NCBI GenBank assembly: GCA_027315255.1 | Contig: DAHUYL010000056.1 | Location: 47,831 to 111,830 of the forward strand | Reading direction: 5' to 3' | Length of the DNA stretch: 64,000 bases | Source: Solirubrobacterales bacterium | GTDB taxonomy: Bacteria > Actinomycetota > Thermoleophilia > Solirubrobacterales > Solirubrobacteraceae | Part shown: positions 1 to 9,346 of the stretch, piece by piece | Numbering within the stretch: position 1 is the stretch's first letter | Layout: each line of letters starts with the position of its first letter | Program-made: the position numbers and the translations under genes | Notes under the pieces: generated by a model | The model's database searches: none | Told to the model about the DNA's origin: nothing | The model's input: only the letters and a program-made list of their open reading frames with translations

Positions 1-524
1 GGCGCTGCCGAGCAGGTCCAGGGGTGCACGGCTGCGACCAGGTGCTCGGCGGAGAAGATCTGGATCGCGTGGTCGAGCGCGACGGTGGTGCCGACCGCGT
101 TCGTGCCGGCGTCCGACTCCGCCCACGATGCGCCCTCCTGGAAGCCCATCGCGCGGGCGCGCTCGACCGCGCACGGGTCGCCCGTGACCCACAGCAGGCT
201 CGCCTCGGCGTCGGCGATCGCGACCACGTGCCTGGCGTCGCCGTCGAGGTTCGCGAGCGTCTCGAAGATCGCGTGCACCGCGGGCGCGAGCGGCGAGACC
301 GCGCGTCGCCGCTCGAGCTCGTCGTGTGCGAGCCGGACGGCCGAGCCATCGGCGTCCGGGACGACGCCGGCGGCCAGGCTGCGCCGCCAGCTCGCGAGCA
401 CGAGCTCGCGCACTCCGCTCGTGGGCTCGTCACGCCCGAGCGCGAGCTCGTGGGCACGGCTCAGCTCCCGCGCGAGCACGCGAGGGTCCGTCGCCGCGTC
501 GACGGCAATCCACGGATTGCGCAC
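1..524 (-). CDS. GAF-domain transcriptional activator, N-terminal part (AcoR/Fis-type), runs off the window
   Basis: Reading leftwards from a GTG at 524 gives about 174 codons with no stop before the window edge. The protein has the N-terminal signature of acetoin-regulator-like GAF proteins: a VLASWRRSLAAG segment, a GAF domain with DAEASLLWVTGD, then EGASWAESDAGTNAVGTT and VHPWTCSAA near the edge. In this family the GAF domain senses a small ligand and a C-terminal Fis-type HTH (not visible here) binds DNA. A GAGAGG ribosome site precedes the GTG. It is divergent from nadE. The plus-strand ORFs drawn over it are shadows. Family is fairly sure; ligand and targets are unknown. Confidence 0.8.
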   Translation of the reverse strand, partial: MRNPWIAVDAATDPRVLARELSRAHELALGRDEPTSGVRELVLASWRRSLAAGVVPDADGSAVRLAHDELERRRAVSPLAPAVHAIFETLANLDGDARHVVAIADAEASLLWVTGDPCAVERARAMGFQEGASWAESDAGTNAVGTTVALDHAIQIFSAEHLVAAVHPWTCSAA

Positions 525-623
525 TGTCGCTCGCCTCTCTGCTGATCGAGCGTAGCCGATCATGCCGCATGGTCGAGCGGTTGCAATGACCCGGGTAAGC
601 GTGGAAACCCGTCGAGCGGGCGC

Positions 624-629
624 GATACT
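624..629 (+). promoter_or_regulatory. -10 box of nadE, leaderless type
   Basis: GATACT lies 8 nt before the GTG start of nadE and no Shine-Dalgarno is present. TGGAAA about 16 bp upstream is a possible -35. Confidence 0.45.
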
Positions 630-637
630 CCGCAACC

Positions 638-2695
638 GTGACGTTTCACTCGATCTACCGCCACGGGTTCGTGCGGGTGGCAGCTGCCGTCCCGCGCGTG
701 CATCTGGGCGATCCGCAGGCCAACGTCGAGCGCACGCTCGCGCTAGCCCGGACCGCCGCCGAGCAGGACGCGGCGCTGGTCGTGTTCCCCGAGCTGGGGT
801 TGTCGGCGTACACCAACGACGATCTGTTCCACCAGGCCGCGCTGCTGGACGCCGTCGACAGCGGGCTCGAGCGACTCGTCTCCGAGAGCGCCGGCCTCGC
901 GCCGCTGATCGTCGTCGGCGCGCCGCTGCGCTGCGAGCAGGGGCTGTTCAACGCCGCGGTCGCGATCCACCGCGGCCGGGTGCTCGGCGCGATCCCGAAG
1001 AGCTACCTGCCCGAGTACCGCGAGTTCTACGAGAAGCGCCAGTTCCGCGCCGCCCGAGACCTGATCGGGGGTGACGTCGTGATCGCGGGCTCGGCCGTGC
1101 CGTTCGGCCCCGACATCGTGTTCGAATGCAGCGACGTCCCCGGGTTCGCGGTGTTCGTCGAGATCTGCGAGGACGTCTGGGCCGCGATCCCGCCGAGCAG
1201 CTGGGGCGCGCTCGCGGGCGCCACGGTGCTCGCGAACCTGTCCGCCTCCAACATCACGGTCGGCAAGTCCGACTACCGCCACCTGCTGTGCGCCGCGCAT
1301 TCGGCGCGGACGCTGTCGGCGTACCTGTACACGGCGGCCGGGCTTGGCGAATCGACGACCGACCTTGCCTGGGACGGGCAGGCGATGATCTGCGAGAACG
1401 GCGACCTGCTCGCCCAGACCGCGCGGTTCCCTGCTGATGACGAGCTGGTGCTGGCCGACGTCGACCTGGCGCGGCTGCTGGCCGATCGGGCCACGCTGAG
1501 CTCGTGGACCGACTCGCTCCACGACCACCACGAGCGGCTGCGGCGCGTGCGCAGGGTGAGCTTCCGGTTCGGGGTGCCGGAGCGGCCGGTCGCGCTGGCG
1601 CGCGAGATCGAGCGCTTCCCGTACGTGCCGTCGAACCCGGCGGTGCGCAACGAGCGCTGCGAGGAGGTCTACCTGATCCAGGTCAACGGACTCGAGACCC
1701 GGCTGCGGGCGACCGGGATCGAGAAGCTCGTGATCGGCGTGTCCGGTGGTCTGGACTCGACGCACGCTCTGATCGTCGCGGCGCGGGTGCTCGACCGGCT
1801 GGGGCTGCCGCGCTCGAACGTGCTCGGCTACACGATGCCGGGGTTCGCGACGAGCCGCTCGACGCTCGCCAACGCGCACGCGTTGATGCGGGCGCTCGGC
1901 GTCAGCGCGCGCGAGATCGACATCCGCCCGGCCGCGCAGCAGATGCTGAGCGATCTCGACCATCCGGCCTGCCGCGGCGAGCCCCTGTACGACGTCACCT
2001 ACGAGAACGTGCAGGCCGGCGAGCGGACCTCGCACCTGTTCCGGCTCGCGAACCTGCACGGCGGCCTGGTGGTCGGCACCGGCGACCTGTCCGAGCTCGC
2101 GCTTGGGTGGAGCACGTACGGGGTCGGCGACCACATGTCGCACTACAACGTCAACGCCTCGGTCCCCAAGACGCTGATCCAGTTCCTCGTGCGGTGGGCG
2201 ATCGACACCGACCAGTTCGGCGCGCAGGCGGGCCGGGTGCTCGAGGCGGTGCTCGGCACGGCGATCTCGCCTGAGCTCGTCCCGGCGACCGACCCCGACG
2301 CCGATTCGCCCGAGCAGCACTCCGAGCTGATCGTCGGTCCGTACGAGCTCCAGGACTTCTTCCTGTACTGGACCGTGCGGTTCGGCGCCAGCCCGAGCAC
2401 GGTCGCGTGGCTGGCCCACCACGCCTGGGGCGACCGCGACGCCGGCCGCTGGCCGGACCTGATCCCGCTCGAGCGGCGCAACCAGTACACGCTGGCGGAG
2501 ATCAAGCACTGGCTCGGCGTGTTCCTCGACCGCTTCTTTCGCACGAGCCAGTTCAAGCGCTCGGCGATCCCGAACGCGCCGAAGGTCGGTTCCGGTGGGT
2601 CACTGTCGCCGCGTGGCGACTGGCGGGCCCCGAGCGACGCGAGCGCGGCTGCGTGGCTCGACGAGCTCGCGCGCGAGGTACCCGATGAAGCCTGA
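638..2695 (+). CDS. nadE: Glutamine-dependent NAD(+) synthase
   Basis: A 685-residue two-domain enzyme that makes NAD from deamido-NAD, ATP and glutamine in the cytosol. The N-terminal nitrilase/amidase domain (about 10-280) shows the catalytic Glu in [10 protein letters not shown], the Lys in [15 protein letters not shown] and the nucleophilic Cys in EICEDVW. The C-terminal synthetase domain carries the PP-loop SGGLDST and [12 protein letters not shown]. Length matches long bacterial, Mycobacterium-type NadE. Start GTG 638 is chosen because a -10-like GATACT lies 8 nt upstream and the next gene begins soon after the stop. Large minus-strand ORFs across it are shadows. Confidence 0.97.
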   Translation: MTFHSIYRHGFVRVAAAVPRVHLGDPQANVERTLALARTAAEQDAALVVFPELGLSAYTNDDLFHQAALLDAVDSGLERLVSESAGLAPLIVVGAPLRCEQGLFNAAVAIHRGRVLGAIPKSYLPEYREFYEKRQFRAARDLIGGDVVIAGSAVPFGPDIVFECSDVPGFAVFVEICEDVWAAIPPSSWGALAGATVLANLSASNITVGKSDYRHLLCAAHSARTLSAYLYTAAGLGESTTDLAWDGQAMICENGDLLAQTARFPADDELVLADVDLARLLADRATLSSWTDSLHDHHERLRRVRRVSFRFGVPERPVALAREIERFPYVPSNPAVRNERCEEVYLIQVNGLETRLRATGIEKLVIGVSGGLDSTHALIVAARVLDRLGLPRSNVLGYTMPGFATSRSTLANAHALMRALGVSAREIDIRPAAQQMLSDLDHPACRGEPLYDVTYENVQAGERTSHLFRLANLHGGLVVGTGDLSELALGWSTYGVGDHMSHYNVNASVPKTLIQFLVRWAIDTDQFGAQAGRVLEAVLGTAISPELVPATDPDADSPEQHSELIVGPYELQDFFLYWTVRFGASPSTVAWLAHHAWGDRDAGRWPDLIPLERRNQYTLAEIKHWLGVFLDRFFRTSQFKRSAIPNAPKVGSGGSLSPRGDWRAPSDASAAAWLDELAREVPDEA

Positions 2696-2715
2696 CGCGT
2701 GACATCCTGCGCCGC

Positions 2716-4095
2716 ATGAAGGCGGTGGAGAAGATGCGGGCGGCCGGGCAGACCGAGGAGGCCGTCCGGAGCTTCGAGTCGGCGCTGTCGCGCGTGCGCG
2801 ACGGCGTGCAGACGCTGCTGCCAAGCTCGGAGCTCGAGCCGGTCCAGGGGGTGGCGGCGCTGGCTGAGCTGCCCGACGTGGATGCTGCGGATGCGCTCGC
2901 CTCGGTGGCGGTGATCAAGCTGAACGGCGGGCTCGCGACGAGCATGGGGCTCGAGCAGCCGAAGTCGCTGGTCGAGGCGCGCGAGGGCGCCTCGTTCCTG
3001 GACGTGATCGCTCGGCAGATCCTGTCGCTGCGGCGGCGCTGGTCGGTGACGCTGCCGCTGGTGCTGATGAACAGCGAGGTCACCCGGGCGCCGACCGACG
3101 CGGCGCTGGCCGCCCACCCGGAGCTGGCGGTGCCCGGGATCGCCGCGGACTTCCTGCAGAGCATGATCCCGAAGCTGACCCGCGATTCGCTCGAGCCGGT
3201 CGCCTGGCCGGCCAACCCCGAGCTCGAATGGTGCCCGCCGGGTCACGGCGACGTGTACGCGTCGCTGCGCGGCTCCGGGATGCTGGCTGCGTTGCTCGAG
3301 CACGGCTACGGCTACACGATGATCTCCAATGCCGACAACCTCGGCTCGACCGTCGACCCGCGGATCGCCGCCTACGTGGCGACGGAGCGGATCCCGTTCC
3401 TGATGGAGGTAGTCGAGGGGACCGAGGCCGATCGCAAGGGGGGGCACCTCGCGCGGCGGCTGGCCGACGGGCGCCTGGTGCTCCGCGAGACGGCGCAGAC
3501 GCCGCCGCAGGACGCCGACTCGTTCCGTGACTACCGGCGCTGGCGCTACTACAACACGAACTCGCTGTGGGTCTCGCTCGAGGTGCTCGAGCAGACGCTC
3601 GCGGCGCGTGACGGCGGGCTCGAGCTCCCGGTGATCGTCAACCACAAGACCGTCGACCCGCGCGATCCGGGGTCCGCGGCCGTGGTTCAGCTCGAGAGCG
3701 CGATGGGGGCAGCGGTCGGGAGCTTCGCGGATGCCCGGCTGCTGCTCGTGCCGCGCACCCGGTTCGTGCCGGTCAAGACGACCGACGACCTGCTGCTGTT
3801 GCGCTCCGACGTGTACCGCCTCGGCGACGGGGGGGAGGTCGCGCCGGCAGCCGGCCCGGGTGGCCGCGGCCAGGTCGGCCGGCTGCCGTATGTGGAGCTC
3901 GACCCCCTCCACTACAAGCTGCTCGACCAGTTCGAGCAGCGGTTTCCGGACGGGCCACCGTCGTTGCGCGGCGCCGAGCGGCTCGTGGTCGAGGGCGATG
4001 TCACGTTTGGCGCAGGCGTGGTCGTTCGCGGCGCGGTCGAGCTGCACGCGGACGAGCCGCTGACGATCGCCGCCGGAACGGTGCTGGAGGGTTAG
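2716..4095 (+). CDS. UTP--glucose-1-phosphate uridylyltransferase (UDPGP family)
   Basis: A 459-residue cytosolic nucleotidyltransferase making UDP-glucose. It belongs to the eukaryote-like UDPGP family rather than bacterial GalU: the nucleotide-binding loop is VIKLNGGLATSMG (about 72-84), followed by LMNSEVT, the PPGHGDVYASL loop, SNADNLG (sugar/metal site), YNTNSLW and VNHKTVDP. It starts 20 bp after nadE and ends 7 bp before the CYTH gene, so the three are probably co-transcribed. UDP-glucose would feed cell-surface glycans or osmolyte synthesis; the specific use cannot be told from here. Confidence 0.92.
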   Translation: MKAVEKMRAAGQTEEAVRSFESALSRVRDGVQTLLPSSELEPVQGVAALAELPDVDAADALASVAVIKLNGGLATSMGLEQPKSLVEAREGASFLDVIARQILSLRRRWSVTLPLVLMNSEVTRAPTDAALAAHPELAVPGIAADFLQSMIPKLTRDSLEPVAWPANPELEWCPPGHGDVYASLRGSGMLAALLEHGYGYTMISNADNLGSTVDPRIAAYVATERIPFLMEVVEGTEADRKGGHLARRLADGRLVLRETAQTPPQDADSFRDYRRWRYYNTNSLWVSLEVLEQTLAARDGGLELPVIVNHKTVDPRDPGSAAVVQLESAMGAAVGSFADARLLLVPRTRFVPVKTTDDLLLLRSDVYRLGDGGEVAPAAGPGGRGQVGRLPYVELDPLHYKLLDQFEQRFPDGPPSLRGAERLVVEGDVTFGAGVVVRGAVELHADEPLTIAAGTVLEG

Positions 4096-4102
4096 CCGGG
4101 CG

Positions 4103-4567
4103 ATGGAGGTCGAGCGCAAGTGGCTGGTGCGCGAGCCACCGGCCGGCGTGCTCGCCTACGCAGCCGAGCCGATCGACCAGGGCTATCTGGCGATCTGCGA
4201 CGACGGCACCGAGGTGCGAGTGCGCCGCCGCGGCGAGCGCTGCTCGCTGACGGTCAAGTCGGGGCGGGGGCTCGAGCGCAACGAGTTCGAGACCCCGCTG
4301 TCGGGTGACCAGTTCGAGGCGCTGTGGCCCGCGACCGCAGGCCGGCGCGTGCAGAAGACCCGCCGGGCGCTGCCCGGCCCGAACGGGCTGACGATCGAGC
4401 TCGATCTGTTCGCCGGAGCGCTTGCCGGGCTCGTCGTGGCCGAGGTCGAGTTCGCCGACGTGGCGGCGGCGCAGCAGTTCGATGCGCCCGCCTGGTTCGG
4501 GCGCGAGGTGACCGGCGAAGCGGTGTACTCGAATCAACGGCTGGCGGTCCAGGGAAAGCCCGGCTGA
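4103..4567 (+). CDS. CYTH-domain protein (triphosphate tunnel metalloenzyme)
   Basis: A 154-residue protein beginning MEVERKWLV, the ExExK signature of CYTH/triphosphate tunnel enzymes. Alternating basic and acidic strands follow (EVRVRRRGE, LTVKSG, ELDLFAG, AEVEF), as expected for an eight-stranded tunnel binding triphosphate and metal. Bacterial members are mostly inorganic triphosphatases; without CHAD or cyclase fusions the substrate cannot be assigned. It lies 7 bp after the UDP-glucose pyrophosphorylase gene in the same orientation. Confidence 0.88.
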   Translation: MEVERKWLVREPPAGVLAYAAEPIDQGYLAICDDGTEVRVRRRGERCSLTVKSGRGLERNEFETPLSGDQFEALWPATAGRRVQKTRRALPGPNGLTIELDLFAGALAGLVVAEVEFADVAAAQQFDAPAWFGREVTGEAVYSNQRLAVQGKPG

Positions 4568-4591
4568 CGGCGGCGAGCGCGTCCGGGTCGG

Positions 4592-4607
4592 GGAACTGAC
4601 CAGTTCC
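4592..4607. promoter_or_regulatory. Inverted repeat upstream of response regulator
   Basis: GGAACT and AGTTCC form perfect 6-bp arms around a 4-bp centre, just upstream of the predicted promoter of the response-regulator gene. It may be an activator or autoregulatory site; the protein that binds it is not known. Confidence 0.4.
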
Positions 4608-4633
4608 TACTGGCAGACCGGGAAAACTACGGA

Positions 4634-4639
4634 TAATCT
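4634..4639 (+). promoter_or_regulatory. -10 box of response regulator, leaderless type
   Basis: TAATCT ends exactly 6 nt before the GTG start at 4646, the spacing expected when transcription starts at the first base of the start codon. No ribosome-binding site is present. Confidence 0.5.
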
Positions 4640-4645
4640 CTGGAC

Positions 4646-5317
4646 GTGAGCGACGTTCAGGCAGAGGTGGCGACCGACGGGACGCCGGGTCGGAGGATCC
4701 GGATCGTGCTCGCCGACGACCACCGTGTGGTCCGCGCCGGGCTGCGGTTGCTGCTCGAGAGCGAGGAGGACTTCGAGGTGCTCGCCGAAGCCGGCGACAC
4801 CGCCGAGTCGACTCGCAAGGTCTCGGCATTCCGGCCCGACGTCCTGATCCTCGACCTGAACATGCCCGGGGAGCCGCCGATCGAGGCGATCCCGCGCCTG
4901 CGCCAGACCGATCCGGACACCCAGATCGTCGTGCTGACGATGCAGAGCGACCCGGCCTTCGCCCGCGATGCGCTGCGCGCCGGCGCCGTCGGATACGTGC
5001 TGAAGGAGGCGGCCGACACCGAGCTGGTCGAGGCGGTGCGCCACGCCGCCCAGGGGCGCACGTACCTGAACCCGAGCCTGGGTGCCCGCCTCGCAGCCGA
5101 GCCGACCGATCGGCCGCCGGCGCCCGACGCGCTGTCGTCGCGGGAGGTCGAGGTGCTGCGCCTGATCGCGCGCGGGCACACCAACGCCGAGATCGCGGGC
5201 AAGCTGTACCTCAGCGTGCGCACGGTCGAGTCACACCGGGCCCACATCCAGCGCAAGACGGGCCGGACCAGCCGCGCTGCGCTCGTGGCCTACGCGCAAG
5301 AGCACGGACTGGGCTGA
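4646..5317 (+). CDS. NarL/FixJ-type response regulator
   Basis: A 223-residue cytosolic two-component regulator. The receiver domain (about 12-130) shows the acidic pair in LADDHR, the phospho-acceptor Asp in PDVLILDLNMPG and the conserved Lys in YVLKEAAD. A LuxR-type HTH (about 155-215) shows SSREVEVLRLIARG and LYLSVRTVESHRAHI. No histidine kinase gene lies beside it, so it is an orphan here. The promoter region carries a GGAACT/AGTTCC inverted repeat and a TAATCT -10 box. Confidence 0.93.
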   Translation: MSDVQAEVATDGTPGRRIRIVLADDHRVVRAGLRLLLESEEDFEVLAEAGDTAESTRKVSAFRPDVLILDLNMPGEPPIEAIPRLRQTDPDTQIVVLTMQSDPAFARDALRAGAVGYVLKEAADTELVEAVRHAAQGRTYLNPSLGARLAAEPTDRPPAPDALSSREVEVLRLIARGHTNAEIAGKLYLSVRTVESHRAHIQRKTGRTSRAALVAYAQEHGLG

Positions 5318-5334
5318 CCGACCCACTCGATCGT

Positions 5335-5360
5335 CGAGACGGCCGCCGCGGAGCGTCTCG
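5335..5360. terminator. Hairpin between convergent genes
   Basis: CGAGACG and CGTCTCG form perfect 7-bp arms around a 12-nt loop in the 58-bp gap between the response regulator and the convergent secreted-protein gene. There is no T-run, so termination is inferred from position. Confidence 0.45.
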
Positions 5361-5375
5361 GTTCTCGTCGGCTCG

Positions 5376-7043
5376 CTACTGCCCGAGGGCGCCTGCGAGC
5401 TCGTCGCGCGTCGCCGGCATCCGTGCCGACAGCGGCTCGGGGAGCGCCAGCGGCGCGCTCCCGCTGCGTCGGGAGGCGCTCGCCGCCGTCCGGTGCGCGC
5501 GCCACGCCGCCGCCGCGGTCGACGAGTGGCGGGAGCCGGACTTCCACGTGACCGCCACGGGCGGCTTCTGCAGGAGCAACGCCCAGGTCGCCGCGCTGAT
5601 CACGCCGGTCGGCTGCAGACCGTGCTGCGTTTGAAACTCGCTCACCGCCCGCTGCGTCGGGACACCGAACACGCCGTTGATCGGGGTGCTGATGCCGGCC
5701 CCGACCAGGTGCTCCTGCGCCCACACGACGAGGTCGCCGGCGGCCTTGCGCGCGAGCGTCGCGACCTGGTTGCTCGCCGCCGAGCGCGGCGCGGCGGGTG
5801 TCTGGCCTGAGACCGCGCGCCACTGCGGGACGGCAGCTGACTGCCAGTCCCACCACGACACGCCGCTCGCGCCGTACGGGTGCAGCAGCCCGATGAACTG
5901 GCGGATCGCGCGGGCCGGGGGCCGGTCGAACACCTGGCCGAGCGGCACGATCGGCCGCTGGTAGAGCCGGTTGAACTCGTAGGTGTGGGCGTAGACCGTC
6001 GTGACCGTCGTCCCGATCAGCTGCCAGTACATCTGCGGGGAGCTGAACTGCGCGCCATTCGGGCCGAGGAACACGGAGTAGGGAAAGCTCGGGTGGAAGT
6101 CGACGTACGGGAAGCCGGCCAGCGCGACCGGGAACCTCGCCCCGATCAGCTTGCGCAGCGTCTGCATGTAGATCTGCGCCTGGACGTACTCGCCCTCGTA
6201 CTCGGACTCGGCGTCGATCAGCAGGCAGTCCGCGCCGTCCCGGACTGCCTGGGCACCGACCTGCGCCTCGAACACCGGATGGCGGCCGTACACGTACTGC
6301 CACGCGCACACGCGAAGGTGCGAGTCATGCAGTCGCGCCACCAGCCCGGCATTGAACTGCGACCACATCTGGGTGCCGTCGCCGCTCTTGATCATCAGCG
6401 TCGCAACGCCGTAGGCGCGCGCCTGCGACACGATCGCCGCGACGTTGCCGTGGTCTGTCGCCTTCATGACCCACACCCACATTCCGCGGCCCGCGAACGG
6501 GTTGCCGCCGGGAGCCGGCGGGAGCGCCGGCGTCGTGGGCGTCGCCGATGGAGTCGTGGGGGTGTGCGTGGTCGCGCACGCCGCCGGCGACGTCGCCCCG
6601 GTGGTCGCGGTGCCGCTCGTCGTCGAGGTCGTGACCGTGGTGGTCGGGGTCGTGCCGGTTGTCGTCGGGGTGGTGAGCGTGGTGGTCGGGGTCGCGCCGG
6701 TTGTCGTCGGGGTGGTGAGCGTCGTGCTCGTGGGCGCGATCGTCGTGTTCGTGGGTGTGGCCGTCGTGTTCGTGGGTGTGGCCGTCGCGCACGTCGTCGT
6801 GCTCGAGCCGCCGGGCCCGCTGCTGCCCGCCCCGGTGCCCGTTGTCCTCGTCGTCCCTGTCCCCAGCCCCGCGCCGCCGCTGCCAGGACCCGTGGCAGCG
6901 CTTGCCGCGGGCGTGCCGCCACCGGCACTCGGGGCAAGCGCGATCGCCGCCAGCGGGCCGAGAACCGCCGTCGCCAGCGCCGCCGAGAGCAGCGCCAGCA
7001 GCCGCCGGACCGGCGACTGCAGCCGCTTGTGCGAGCCCTTCAT
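5376..7043 (-). CDS. Secreted glycosidase-like protein with Thr-rich linker and C-terminal peptidoglycan-binding domain
   Basis: Starting at ATG 7043 (MKGSHKRLQ) the protein has about 555 residues. An N-terminal signal peptide (RRLLALLSAALATAVLGPLAAIALA) is followed by a Gly/Ala region and a long Thr/Pro linker, then a folded domain beginning near GRGMWVWVMKATDHG with CLLIDAESEYEG and QMYWQL. This resembles TIM-barrel glycosidase-like domains with acidic residues on strands, though I cannot name a family. A peptidoglycan-binding domain (STPINGVFGVPTQRAVSEFQ) lies near the C-terminus. It probably acts at the cell wall. The track start at 7085 would overlap the TetR gene; 7043 avoids this. The linker DNA holds tandem repeats. 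Confidence 0.75.
   Translation of the reverse strand: MKGSHKRLQSPVRRLLALLSAALATAVLGPLAAIALAPSAGGGTPAASAATGPGSGGAGLGTGTTRTTGTGAGSSGPGGSSTTTCATATPTNTTATPTNTTIAPTSTTLTTPTTTGATPTTTLTTPTTTGTTPTTTVTTSTTSGTATTGATSPAACATTHTPTTPSATPTTPALPPAPGGNPFAGRGMWVWVMKATDHGNVAAIVSQARAYGVATLMIKSGDGTQMWSQFNAGLVARLHDSHLRVCAWQYVYGRHPVFEAQVGAQAVRDGADCLLIDAESEYEGEYVQAQIYMQTLRKLIGARFPVALAGFPYVDFHPSFPYSVFLGPNGAQFSSPQMYWQLIGTTVTTVYAHTYEFNRLYQRPIVPLGQVFDRPPARAIRQFIGLLHPYGASGVSWWDWQSAAVPQWRAVSGQTPAAPRSAASNQVATLARKAAGDLVVWAQEHLVGAGISTPINGVFGVPTQRAVSEFQTQHGLQPTGVISAATWALLLQKPPVAVTWKSGSRHSSTAAAAWRAHRTAASASRRSGSAPLALPEPLSARMPATRDELAGALGQ
6637..6720 (-). repeat. 42-bp tandem repeat, two copies, in Thr-rich linker
   Basis: Positions 6637-6678 and 6679-6720 are identical except for one base. 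They encode the repeated TPTTT-rich linker of the secreted protein and are intragenic. A shorter 21-bp duplication follows at 6742-6783. Confidence 0.8.
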
Positions 7044-7056
7044 GCGGCACACGAAC

Positions 7057-7815
7057 CTAGCGGATCGGACGCGATTTGGTCGCACGGCGCGTTGCCGCGT
7101 TGCTCCTCGCCCTGGCTGCGGTCTCGATCGCCGTGCGCGCCTCCGCGGGGGTCGGGGCGGTGCCCGGCAGCGACGTGCCGGTCGGCCGGAGCGCCGCCAG
7201 CATCAGCTCCAGGTAGCGGTACATGAGCACCTTCTGGTCGGCCGCTGGGATGTCGCACACGGTCGCGAGCATGTGCAGGATCACGCCGAGATCGCCGGGG
7301 GCGAGATCTTCACGCAGCACCCCTGCCGCGCGCCCTCGCTCGATCAGCTCCAGCAGCAGCGGCTCGGTCTGCGCGTCGAGGCGCTCGAGCCACTCGTCCG
7401 CGAACCCGGGCTTGAACACGTCGACCAAGCCGCGGCGTGCGCTCAACAGCTCGAGCGTGCGGGTCAGGAACTGGGTGATCCCCTGCCACGGGTCGGGGGT
7501 GGCGGCTGCGTCCTGCGCGATCGTGACGGCCTCCTCGATCTGCTGCTGCAGGAACGCCCCGATGAGCGCGTGCTTGTTGGCGAAGTGCCGGTAGGCGGTG
7601 GCAACGTTGACCCCTGCCTCGGCGGCGATGTCGTCGAGCGTCACGGACAGGCCGCGGGCCGTGAACAGCCGCTCGGCGGCGTCGATCAGCGCCTGGCGGT
7701 TGCGGGCTGCGTCGGCACGCAGTCGGCGCGGCTGGACGAAGGTCACGACGGCGCCGACACCGGCGCCGGTGCCGGACGCCTCGAGTGGCTGCGTTTCGAG
7801 CGGCGCAGGTGTCAT
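7057..7815 (-). CDS. TetR/AcrR-family repressor
   Basis: A 252-residue regulator with an N-terminal HTH (RQALIDAAERLFTARGLSVTLDDIAAEAGVNVATAYRHFANKHALI, about 40-85, seen as separate helices) and a ligand-binding C-terminal domain. It overlaps the end of the upstream MFS gene by 4 bp (7812-7815), so the two form one operon read leftwards. The operon promoter at 9340-9410 carries palindromic repeats that are the likely operator. By analogy with QacR/TetR systems it would repress the efflux pump and itself until a drug binds; this is inference. Confidence 0.9.
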   Translation of the reverse strand: MTPAPLETQPLEASGTGAGVGAVVTFVQPRRLRADAARNRQALIDAAERLFTARGLSVTLDDIAAEAGVNVATAYRHFANKHALIGAFLQQQIEEAVTIAQDAAATPDPWQGITQFLTRTLELLSARRGLVDVFKPGFADEWLERLDAQTEPLLLELIERGRAAGVLREDLAPGDLGVILHMLATVCDIPAADQKVLMYRYLELMLAALRPTGTSLPGTAPTPAEARTAIETAARARSNAATRRATKSRPIR

Positions 7816-9332
7816 GCGGGGATTGTGACCTCGCCGATGCCCTCGTTGGCCGCGAGATCAGGCACGCCTGGCCGCAGCAGCGGCGCGACCACCAGTGCGG
7901 CGAGGGCGAACACGGCGGCTCCCACCCAGAAGGCCACGGTGTAGCTGTGCACGGCTGCCTGCGCCGTCAGCAGCTTCATCGGTCGGCTGCCGGCGTGCAA
8001 CGAGATGAAGCTTGCAGCGGCGCTGGTGGCGATGCTGTTGAGCAGGGCGGTTCCGATCGAGCCGCCGATCTGCTGGGCGACGTTGATCGTCGCCGACGCA
8101 ACCCCGGCGTCCGAAGCGGCGACGCCGAGCGTGCCGAGGCTGAAGCAGGGCGCGAACACGAGGCCGAGGCCGATCGCGACCAGCACCAGCGACGGCAGGA
8201 TCGTCGGCACGTAGCTCGAGTGAAGGCCGATCCTGGTCATCAACGCCAGGCCGGCCGCCGCCAGCAGCAGCCCGGCTCCAACCAGCAGCCGTGGACTGAG
8301 TCGCCTGATCAGCACGGTGTTGGCGACCGCGGCGACGGCGATCACGATCCCGGTCAGCGGCAGGAACGCGAGCCCGGTCCTGACCGGGCTGTAGCCGAGG
8401 ATCGTCTCGAGGTAGTACGTGAGGAACAGGAACACCCCGTACATGCCGATCGAGGCGAGGAACATCGCCGTGTACGCCCCGCCACGGTTGCGGTCTCGGA
8501 CGACGCGCATCGGCAGCAGCGGATCGACGGCGCGGCGCTCGACCCAGACGAACGCGGCCAGCAGCACGATCCCGGCCGCCAGGAAGCCGAGCGTCTGGCC
8601 GTCGGTCCACCCGGCGCTGCCCGCCTTCAGGGCTGCGTGCGAGAGCCCGTACACCAGCGCGAACAGCCCGGAGCACGCCAGCAGGGTGCCGCGGCGGTCG
8701 ATCCGCACGCGCTGCTCCGCAGCGTGCGGGGCGAGCAGCGCGAGACCGCCGACGCTCGCAGCCACTGCGAACACGACGTTGACGTACATCGTGAACCGCC
8801 AGTTCAGGTACTCGGTGAGGATCCCGCCGAGCAGCAATCCGACCGACGCCCCGGCACCGGCGATCCCGCCGTAGATCCCGAACGCCTTGCCGCGCTCGTC
8901 GGGATGCGTGAAGGTCATCGTCAGAAGCGACAGCGCGGCCGGCGCCAGCAGTGCTCCGAACGCTCCCTGGATGGCGCGGCAGGCGGTCAGCATCGCGAAG
9001 CTCGTGGATGCGCCTCCGATCGCGGACGCGGCTGCGAATCCGAGCACGCCTGCGACGAACACGCGCCTACGACCGAACACGTCGGCGAGGCGGCCACCGA
9101 GCAGCAGCAGGCTGCCGAACGCGAGCGCGTACGCGGTCACGATCCATTGGCGGTCGGCATTGGAGAAGTGCAGGTCGGTCTGCGCGTGCGGGAGCGCGAT
9201 GCTCACGATCGTCGCGTCGAGCACCACCATCAGCTGGGCGATCGCAAGCACCGCGAGGACCCACCAGCGCCGGGCGTGACGGAGGTCCGCGGGCGCGGTC
9301 ACGCCCGCTGCGGGTGCGGTCAGAGCCGCCAT
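7812..9332 (-). CDS. DHA2-family (EmrB/QacA) MFS drug transporter
   Basis: A 506-residue integral membrane protein with about 14 hydrophobic segments, the arrangement of DHA2 drug:proton antiporters. The first transmembrane segment holds WWVLAVLAIAQLMVVLDATIVSIALP, which contains the DHA2 motif LDxTIVNVALP in variant form, and GGRLADVFGRRRVF is the loop 2-3 motif A. Start ATG 9332 is preceded by AGGAAGAG. It is the first gene of an operon with TetR. Substrates cannot be predicted. Confidence 0.92.
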   Translation of the reverse strand: MAALTAPAAGVTAPADLRHARRWWVLAVLAIAQLMVVLDATIVSIALPHAQTDLHFSNADRQWIVTAYALAFGSLLLLGGRLADVFGRRRVFVAGVLGFAAASAIGGASTSFAMLTACRAIQGAFGALLAPAALSLLTMTFTHPDERGKAFGIYGGIAGAGASVGLLLGGILTEYLNWRFTMYVNVVFAVAASVGGLALLAPHAAEQRVRIDRRGTLLACSGLFALVYGLSHAALKAGSAGWTDGQTLGFLAAGIVLLAAFVWVERRAVDPLLPMRVVRDRNRGGAYTAMFLASIGMYGVFLFLTYYLETILGYSPVRTGLAFLPLTGIVIAVAAVANTVLIRRLSPRLLVGAGLLLAAAGLALMTRIGLHSSYVPTILPSLVLVAIGLGLVFAPCFSLGTLGVAASDAGVASATINVAQQIGGSIGTALLNSIATSAAASFISLHAGSRPMKLLTAQAAVHSYTVAFWVGAAVFALAALVVAPLLRPGVPDLAANEGIGEVTIPA

Positions 9333-9346
9333 TCCGGTTCTCTTCC

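Noticed and set aside
743-2509. 588-aa minus-strand ORF over nadE, and similar long Arg/Gly/His-rich ORFs (for example 19475-21148 plus, 44968-46125 minus, 51710-52927 plus)
   Set aside because: They are antisense or frame-shifted shadows of well-supported genes in GC-rich DNA; their translations are low-complexity and show no family motifs.
6600-6790. Regular repeats that could be taken for a CRISPR array (also 47440-47630)
   Set aside because: They are direct tandem repeats without spacers, in frame, and encode Thr/Pro linkers of secreted proteins.
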